NCBI GenBank assembly: GCA_030624545.1
Contig: JAUXJX010000084.1
Span: 1-7,422, forward strand
Reading direction: 5' to 3'
Source of the DNA: Bacteroidota bacterium
GTDB lineage: Bacteria > Zhuqueibacterota > JdFR-76 > DREG01
Length of the DNA: 7,422 nt
The notes under the pieces: model-generated
Database searches by the model: none
Told to the model about the DNA's origin: nothing
What the model saw: only the letters and a program-made list of their open reading frames with translations
Made by a program: the position numbers and the translations under genes
Part shown: piece by piece, positions 1 to 4,247 of the stretch
Layout: every line of letters starts with the position of its first letter
How positions within the stretch are numbered: the first letter of the stretch is position 1

Positions 1-80
1 AGACGGGCCAGCATCTCCTTCTGGAGAACCATGCTTTGCTCTTTTGATACGTCTTTTTGCGACACCCTATCCACTTTCAT
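1..80 (-). CDS. bcrB: Benzoyl-CoA reductase subunit B, N-terminal fragment (cut by window edge)
   Basis: The reverse strand reads ATG at 80-78 followed by 26 open codons to the window edge, with two stop codons in frame directly before the ATG, so this start is the first possible one. The peptide contains SKEQSMVLQKEMLAR, which resembles the N-terminus of BcrB of Thauera-type class I benzoyl-CoA reductase as I remember it (KESSMVKQKEM). BcrB pairs with BcrC to form the substrate-binding, [4Fe-4S]-containing half of the BcrCBAD complex; BcrA and BcrD form the ATP-hydrolysing electron activator. The gene follows bcrC on the same strand, which matches the usual bcrC-bcrB order. No strong Shine-Dalgarno is visible. 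Only 26 residues are available, so the call rests on that match plus the neighbour. Confidence 0.78.
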   Translation of the reverse strand, partial: MKVDRVSQKDVSKEQSMVLQKEMLAR

Positions 81-110
81 TTACTAGCCTACATTATTCA
101 TAAACTTTTG

Positions 111-134
111 CCACAAAGGCACTAAGACACCAAG
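111..134 (-). repeat. Dispersed repeat copy 1: three 8-nt units
   Basis: Read on the minus strand this is exactly three consecutive octamers of the form CTTNGTGN (127-134, 119-126, 111-118). It is the left arm of the larger inverted repeat. The last unit, CTTTGTGG, is identical to the last unit of copy 2. Confidence 0.75.
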
Positions 135-250
135 AATGTTGAATTTCAAAGAAATATATATTCACAATTGAGTTCTTTGAGCTGATTTTGTGAATTTTCC
201 TTTTACCAATACTTTCAATACTTTGTATCTTTTTCACTTTGATTTAGTTT

Positions 251-274
251 CTTCGTGTCTTGGTGTCTTTGTGG
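251..274 (+). repeat. Dispersed repeat copy 2: three 8-nt units, opposite orientation
   Basis: Three consecutive octamers of the form CTTNGTGN (251-258, 259-266, 267-274) lie on the plus strand, facing copy 1. The unit grammar and the closing CTTTGTGG are shared with copy 1, and a diverged version recurs at 7121-7145. I recognise this as similar to dispersed intergenic repeats seen in various environmental bacterial genomes, from memory only. Confidence 0.75.
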
Positions 275-292
275 CAGAAATTAACATCCAAC

Positions 293-1480
293 CTACACTC
301 CAGCCGCCACCAACGGCTCCTCCCATAGTTTTATGGAATCGGAAAATGTTCCCACCTGCTCCTTAATCACCTTAAATTGACCTGTATTTTCATGGTATTG
401 AAAATTAATATGCCGCACTCCGGCATCATCGCAGGCTTTTTGCAGTGTGGGTCTATCCAAAAGCGCGGGATCACAAAAACTCGGCGCGGCAAATATAACC
501 CCGTCCGCTTTTCTCTTCTTAACGAGTTGAACGAGTTTTTCACCCTTGGGGTTATCCACATCATAAACGGCCGACGAGAACACGCTCCGGTTGAGATAAG
601 CCTCCACAATCGCTCCCAATGGATCAGCGGTATCGTCAGCTATGTCGCCCTGGATCCAGCGCGAACCAAGCATCAGATCATCGTCAACGATGTAGCAGCC
701 CGCCATTTCCACTGTCTTGATCAGGCCGATAGGCGGCTGCTCGCAAAAGGCGCCGGAGATGACCACCTTGATCTTGTCCATGGGCTCGCCAAGGTCTGTT
801 TGGATAGAATCGAGTGTCTCTTCCAGCAAAACATTGTGCTCCTCTACTGGAATCACCAATCCGGCGCGAATGATAAAATACAGATCCTCAAAGGTCAGTC
901 GCCAGGGATAATCTTGTCGAATATCATATATCTGCTCAATTAGTCTGCGATTCTTATTGTAGAGCCCAATGGCCTGATTGAGTCGCTCTGTGGTGATCTT
1001 CGCCTGGTTGATCTCAAAGATTCTGTCCATAACCTGCTGCAGTTCATTGCGATAGAAAAGTCCGCCTATGTTGGACCTGAAATTCTGCGGAAAATCCAGG
1101 TACTTGACAAACTTGCCCTTGCCCAAAATGCGAAACATACCGGAAAGATTTCGGATCACGTCACAGATTGAAGGAAAGATGAAACCGTCAATGTGGTCAA
1201 AATGGCCATTCAGGGCCAATTCGACAATTCCCCTGGGCAAATGGCAGATATATGATTGATAATATGCATCCCCTTTGATGATCTGCAAGCCGTCGCCGGC
1301 GCCCATGATGCCCACGGACAAACCATTGGCCGCATGGGTGAGCTCCCTGGGAAAGTAGATGGGAAGATAGCCGACAAGAATTCGTGCTGGTTCTGCAGAC
1401 TTCCATTGCCGGGCGGCAGTATAATTTAAATCAAATGCCTGGGTTTTCGTGTAATCAACTATCTCATTCAGCGATTTCAT
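293..1480 (-). CDS. bcrC: Benzoyl-CoA reductase subunit C (class I, ATP-dependent)
   Basis: This 395-residue protein belongs to the BcrC/BadD branch of the 2-hydroxyacyl-CoA dehydratase (HgdB/FldC) fold. With BcrB it forms the active-site half of benzoyl-CoA reductase, which reduces benzoyl-CoA to cyclohexa-1,5-diene-1-carboxyl-CoA using ATP and ferredoxin in the cytoplasm. Hallmarks along the chain include FDLNYTAARQWK near residue 16, YICHLPRG with Cys79, FPSICDVIRNLSGM with Cys106, FCEQPP with Cys246, GCYIVDDD with Cys262, FAAPSFCDPALL with Cys336, and a C-terminal EQVGTFSDSIKLW. These follow remembered Thauera BcrC closely, and the length is near the family norm of about 385. Some of these cysteines should ligate a [4Fe-4S] cluster; which ones I cannot tell. 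The gene ends in TAG, 212 bp before bcrB. The upstream SD is weak. A general 2-hydroxyacyl-CoA dehydratase is the alternative and is much less likely given the motif agreement. Confidence 0.93.
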   Translation of the reverse strand: MKSLNEIVDYTKTQAFDLNYTAARQWKSAEPARILVGYLPIYFPRELTHAANGLSVGIMGAGDGLQIIKGDAYYQSYICHLPRGIVELALNGHFDHIDGFIFPSICDVIRNLSGMFRILGKGKFVKYLDFPQNFRSNIGGLFYRNELQQVMDRIFEINQAKITTERLNQAIGLYNKNRRLIEQIYDIRQDYPWRLTFEDLYFIIRAGLVIPVEEHNVLLEETLDSIQTDLGEPMDKIKVVISGAFCEQPPIGLIKTVEMAGCYIVDDDLMLGSRWIQGDIADDTADPLGAIVEAYLNRSVFSSAVYDVDNPKGEKLVQLVKKRKADGVIFAAPSFCDPALLDRPTLQKACDDAGVRHINFQYHENTGQFKVIKEQVGTFSDSIKLWEEPLVAAGV

Positions 1481-1510
1481 ATAGTGGTTTCAACGGGAGT
1501 TTGGATGCTG

Positions 1511-1558
1511 TTTAACTTGCAATTAAAATACAATTTGCCTTAATTAGTTGCAAGTAAA
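1511..1558. promoter_or_regulatory. Inverted repeat with TTGCAA cores, candidate operator
   Basis: ACTTGCAA at 1515-1522 is mirrored perfectly by TTGCAAGT at 1548-1555, and imperfect complementarity extends outward (TTTA/TAAA) and inward (AATTAA/TTAATT). Each half contains the self-palindrome TTGCAA, so the region could bind two regulator dimers about 33 bp (three helical turns) apart. MarR-family and other regulators of aromatic catabolism often use such palindromes. No regulator gene is in the window, so the regulator's identity is unknown. Confidence 0.4.
1525..1553 (-). promoter_or_regulatory. Candidate sigma70-like promoter for bcrC
   Basis: On the minus strand, TTGCAA (1553-1548, 4 of 6 to TTGACA) and TATTTT (1530-1525, 4 of 6 to TATAAT) are spaced by exactly 17 bp. 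This would start transcription roughly 35-40 nt before the bcrC ATG. The putative operator halves cover the -35 and flank the -10, which would suit repression. Weak consensus in AT-rich DNA makes this tentative. Confidence 0.3.
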
Positions 1559-1607
1559 ACGCCTAAATTACAGAATTTTGATTTCCTATTTTCATAACAA
1601 TCAGAAT

Positions 1608-1636
1608 GTTACAAATAGCCAAGTAAATGGTATACA
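1608..1636 (+). promoter_or_regulatory. Candidate extended -10 promoter for the hemerythrin-hcr cluster
   Basis: GTTACA (1608-1613, 4 of 6 to TTGACA), a 17-bp spacer, then TATACA (1631-1636), preceded by TG one base upstream (TGG at 1628-1630), match the extended -10 pattern. The predicted start near 1643 leaves a leader of about 55 nt before the ATG at 1699. That leader can form a stem of CCTTGATT (1645-1652) with AATCAGG (1663-1669) and a small TCGG/CCGA hairpin near 1672-1682. Confidence 0.35.
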
Positions 1637-1698
1637 AAAAAACGCCTTGATTCTCAACAAGTAATCAGGAAATCGGCAACCGACAAAATGAACGTGCG

Positions 1699-2217
1699 AT
1701 GAACTCACAGGCAATCCAGATACTTTACGATGAACATGCCGTTATCCTCGAAGCCATTGATCAGGTTCGGATTCTACTTGAAGCGGAAGACTTGTCCGCA
1801 CATAGCGAAACACTCCAATGGTTCATAACCTTTTTCAGCCAATACGGCGACACATTTCATCATCACAAGGAAGAAGATCTTCTGTTTTCTGTATTAGCAC
1901 GCAAAAACGAAATGCTCGCGGGAGGCATTGTTCAGGCTCTTTGCGAGCATCACGAGATGTTTCGCGAGAACTTGCGGGATTTGCGAAAAGCCGTCTCTGG
2001 GGAAAACTGGAAAACCGTGACGAACATTTTCACACAATATCTATCTGATTTGACGGACCACATCAGCGCAGAAGATGACGAACTATTCATCACGGCTGAA
2101 GAACTTCTGGATAATGATGAAAAGGAATCCCTTTATTTTTCATTTCTGGACAAGGATAGAGAACTGGACGAGAATATGAAGAGAAAATATGAAGAACGAA
2201 TTTTAGGGGAAATCTAA
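1699..2217 (+). CDS. Hemerythrin-like HHE-domain protein
   Basis: This soluble 172-residue protein has the hemerythrin/HHE cation-binding fold, a four-helix bundle that holds a di-iron centre able to bind O2 or NO. The expected ligand pattern is visible in order: DEH with His13, the HHHKEEDLLF block (His54-56, Glu58-59), EHHEMF with His84-85, and DHISAEDDELF with His121 and Glu125. The domain covers about residues 5-140; the tail is charged and helical, rich in Glu, Lys and Arg. No signal peptide or membrane segment is seen. It is the first gene of the plus-strand cluster, and its stop lies 13 nt before the SDR gene, so the two are probably co-transcribed. The ATG has no good Shine-Dalgarno, and a nearby ATG at 1688 is out of frame. 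A role in O2 sensing, O2 scavenging or iron-sulfur protection beside oxygen-sensitive reductases is inference. Confidence 0.88.
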   Translation: MNSQAIQILYDEHAVILEAIDQVRILLEAEDLSAHSETLQWFITFFSQYGDTFHHHKEEDLLFSVLARKNEMLAGGIVQALCEHHEMFRENLRDLRKAVSGENWKTVTNIFTQYLSDLTDHISAEDDELFITAEELLDNDEKESLYFSFLDKDRELDENMKRKYEERILGEI

Positions 2218-2230
2218 GAGCATTCTGAAT

Positions 2231-2965
2231 ATGAACGTAGCTATTGTAACAGGCGCCGGCCAGGGAATTGGCAAGGCAATTGCTCTCCGGCTGGCCCGAG
2301 ACGGATACTTCGTAGTAATCGCAGATGTGAATGAAATAGCAGGCAGACATACCGTTCAGGAAATTGGCCAAAATGCCAGCACTTTTATTCATTGTGATGT
2401 TGGCGAAGAAGAGAGTGTTAAACGCCTTTATGATGATGTCTTAAGCAATAAGAGCACTGCATCTGTCCTGGTAAATAATGCGGGAATCATTCGGGATAAT
2501 GTAATATGGAAAATGTCTGCCAACGATTTTGATGAGGTTATCCGGGTCAATTTGCGCGGCACATGGCTGATGTGTCGAGAAGCGGCCCGCAACATGCGGA
2601 AAAACGGCGGAGGCAGAATTATCAACATTGCTTCCAGGGCATGGCTGGGCAATCCGGGCCAGACCAATTACTCCGCCTCCAAGGCTGGAATAATTGGCCT
2701 TACACGTGCGCTGGCATTGGAATTGGCAAATTCCGGTGTGACCGTAAATGTGGTGGCGCCCGGCCTGATCGACACGCCCTTGGCCAGAAATCTATCTGAG
2801 CAAGTACTGAAAAAATTGATCGAAGCTCAGCCAACCAAGAGCATGGGTAAGCCTGGGGACGTAGCCGAGATGGTCAGCTTTCTGGCCTCGGAGAAGGCCC
2901 CATTCGTAACCGGCCAGGTGTTCCATGTAGACGGCGGAAAGAGCATCGGGGCAACGGTATTTTAG
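2231..2965 (+). CDS. Short-chain dehydrogenase/reductase (FabG-like), probable hydroxyacyl-CoA dehydrogenase
   Basis: This is a classical 244-residue SDR with an NAD(P)-binding Rossmann fold. The cofactor motif TGAGQGIG spans residues 7-14, NNAG is at 82-85, and the catalytic set is Asn107, Ser135, Tyr147 and Lys151 (YSASK). VAPGLIDTP follows and then the C-terminal FVTGQVFHVDGG. Asp32 at the end of the second beta strand favours NAD over NADP, which suits an oxidative catabolic role. Its position between the hemerythrin gene and glutaryl-CoA dehydrogenase suggests it oxidises a hydroxyacyl-CoA of the benzoyl-CoA lower pathway, analogous to BadH or a 3-hydroxyacyl-CoA dehydrogenase. Sequence alone cannot separate these from an ordinary 3-oxoacyl-ACP reductase. 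The family call is certain and the substrate is not. Only a weak SD-like AAGAG precedes the start. Confidence 0.93.
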   Translation: MNVAIVTGAGQGIGKAIALRLARDGYFVVIADVNEIAGRHTVQEIGQNASTFIHCDVGEEESVKRLYDDVLSNKSTASVLVNNAGIIRDNVIWKMSANDFDEVIRVNLRGTWLMCREAARNMRKNGGGRIINIASRAWLGNPGQTNYSASKAGIIGLTRALALELANSGVTVNVVAPGLIDTPLARNLSEQVLKKLIEAQPTKSMGKPGDVAEMVSFLASEKAPFVTGQVFHVDGGKSIGATVF

Positions 2966-2980
2966 TTGTGCACACATTGC

Positions 2981-3018
2981 GGGAGTTTGCTGCTTAGATC
3001 CGGCCGGCAAAAACTCTC
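2981..3018 (+). other. Inverted repeat in the SDR-gcdH gap
   Basis: GAGTTT at 2983-2988 pairs with AAACTC at 3011-3016 around a GC-rich centre containing the palindrome CCGGCCGG (3000-3007). No T-run follows, so this is not a standard intrinsic terminator; it could be an mRNA processing or stability element. The 73-bp gap also holds the palindrome TGTGCACA (2967-2974). Confidence 0.3.
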
Positions 3019-3038
3019 ACTAAACAAAGGAAAACAAA

Positions 3039-4205
3039 ATGGCAAAATTCTCCATTGAAGATTTCTTGCAATTTGATTCACTGCTCAGCCAGGAAGAAAT
3101 CATGATCCGTGACACTGTGCGCGACTTTGTGGATGAACAGGTTCTACCCGTCATTGCGGAGCACTATGAAAAGGCAAAGTTTCCAATGCAACTGGTTACG
3201 CAGATGGGTGAATTGGGCCTGCTTGGGTCGAACTTGTCCGGCTACGGAGCGGCGGGAGTTAACAATGTTGCCTATGGATTGATGATGCAGGAGCTCGAGC
3301 GCGGCGACAGTGGCGTGCGCAGCTTCGCTTCCGTCCAGGGCAGCCTGGTGATGTACCCGATCTTCACTTTTGGCGACGAAGAACAGCGTAAGAAATGGCT
3401 GCCCGAATTGGCTGCCGGACGCTTGATCGGCTGCTTTGGACTCACCGAAGCGGATTCCGGCTCTGATCCCGGCAGTATGAAGACCAGGGCCACGGCGGAT
3501 GGCGACCAATACATTTTGAACGGTTCCAAAATGTGGATCACCAATGGCACCATAGCCGATCTTGCCGTGGTTTGGGCGAAACTTGACGGCGAAGTCCATG
3601 GATTTGTTGTGGAAAAGGGAACGCCGGGATATGGCGCGCCGGAGATTGAGAACAAGCTCTCCCTCCGGGCATCCGTTACCTCCGAACTGGTATTCGAAGA
3701 CTGCAGAATACCGAAAGAAAACCTGCTGCCAAATTCTTCCGGTCTCAAATGCGCATTGATGTGTTTGAACCAAGCGCGTTATGGCATTGGCTGGGGCGGC
3801 ATTGGCGCGGCCATGGCCTGTTATGAAGAAGCGCGCAACTACGCCGCCGAAAGAATTCAATTTGACCAGCCCATCGCCTCGTTCCAATTTACGCAGGAGA
3901 AGCTGGCCGTCATGCTTACCGAAATCACAAAAATGCAGTTTTATACCCTTCAACTGGCCCGGTTAAAGGATCAGGACAAAGCAAAGCATTACCAGATATC
4001 CATGGCCAAACGCAACAACATTTATTGGGCGCTGGAGATCGCCAGAATGGCCCGTGAAATTCTCGGCGCCAGCGGCATTGTCAACGAATATCAATCCATG
4101 CGGCACATGGCGAACCTCGAATCGGTAAAAACCTATGAAGGTACGCACGAAATTCATACACTGATCCTGGGGGAACACATCACCGGCATACCGTCTTTCA
4201 GATGA
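3039..4205 (+). CDS. gcdH: Glutaryl-CoA dehydrogenase, predicted decarboxylating type
   Basis: This 388-residue acyl-CoA dehydrogenase follows the GcdH branch throughout. It is an FAD enzyme converting glutaryl-CoA to crotonyl-CoA and CO2, passing electrons to ETF. Markers include MGELGLLG (56-63), the GcdH-specific SGVRSFASVQGSLVMYP block with Arg94, Ser95 and Ser98 (same numbering as I recall for human GCDH), CFGLTEADSGSDP, MWITNG, KLSLRAS, LNQARYGIGWG, and KTYEGTHEIHTLILGEHITGI. Glu367 is the predicted catalytic base and Tyr366 precedes it. In the literature I recall, a Tyr-to-Val change at the key site marks the non-decarboxylating Desulfococcus enzyme, so Tyr here predicts decarboxylation. 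Val93 replaces a Tyr of the human enzyme. A good SD, AAAGGA (3026-3031), sits 7 nt before the ATG. In this context it would drain glutaryl-CoA from benzoyl-CoA degradation, although lysine or tryptophan breakdown also uses GcdH. Confidence 0.93.
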   Translation: MAKFSIEDFLQFDSLLSQEEIMIRDTVRDFVDEQVLPVIAEHYEKAKFPMQLVTQMGELGLLGSNLSGYGAAGVNNVAYGLMMQELERGDSGVRSFASVQGSLVMYPIFTFGDEEQRKKWLPELAAGRLIGCFGLTEADSGSDPGSMKTRATADGDQYILNGSKMWITNGTIADLAVVWAKLDGEVHGFVVEKGTPGYGAPEIENKLSLRASVTSELVFEDCRIPKENLLPNSSGLKCALMCLNQARYGIGWGGIGAAMACYEEARNYAAERIQFDQPIASFQFTQEKLAVMLTEITKMQFYTLQLARLKDQDKAKHYQISMAKRNNIYWALEIARMAREILGASGIVNEYQSMRHMANLESVKTYEGTHEIHTLILGEHITGIPSFR

Positions 4206-4247
4206 TCATGCAGCTAATCCTCCAGCTCGTCAAACCCGGTGCGGGGC

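Larger units (their letters stand above)
102..283. repeat. Large imperfect inverted-repeat element filling the bcrC-bcrB gap
   Basis: The outer arms are 110-136 and 249-275; they are inverted copies matching at 24 of 27 positions, and weaker complementarity continues on both sides. Inside lies a second inverted repeat, TTCACAA at 161-167 against TTGTGAA at 188-194, and a perfect 9-bp tandem duplication of CAATACTTT (207-215, 216-224). The interior is AT-rich and has no convincing coding sequence. A bcrCB transcript could fold this into a long hairpin. The arrangement resembles a small non-autonomous, MITE- or REP-like intergenic element, but no target-site duplication was identified, so mobility is inference. 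Confidence 0.7.
1481..1698. promoter_or_regulatory. Divergent intergenic region between the bcr operon and the hemerythrin-hcr cluster
   Basis: This AT-rich 218-bp region separates two oppositely transcribed gene sets, so it must hold the promoters for both unless they are read from further away. It contains a TTGCAA-centred inverted repeat on the bcrC side and an extended -10-like element on the hemerythrin side, listed separately. I see no coding sequence in it: the ATG at 1688 closes after four codons. Confidence 0.7.

Noticed and set aside
111..274. CRISPR-like repeat-spacer structure in the bcrC-bcrB gap
   Set aside because: There are only two copies, in opposite orientation, with no regular spacers and no cas genes.
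377..943. 188-codon plus-strand open frame
   Set aside because: It lies entirely opposite bcrC, whose motifs are unmistakable, and its translation shows no recognisable family pattern.
293..1480. Reading the gene as a generic 2-hydroxyacyl-CoA dehydratase subunit (HgdB/FldC)
   Set aside because: The motif set, including SICDVIRNLSGM and FAAPSFCDP, plus a following BcrB N-terminus, points specifically to benzoyl-CoA reductase.
3144..3953. 269-codon minus-strand open frame opposite gcdH
   Set aside because: GcdH has intact family motifs across this whole span. The antisense product is rich in His, Arg and Gly with no domain, typical of a shadow frame.
4239..4247. Upstream GTG start of the fused hcr gene
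   Set aside because: It adds only three residues (start, Arg, Gly), lacks an SD, and the ATG at 4248 has GGTG at suitable distance. It cannot be fully excluded.
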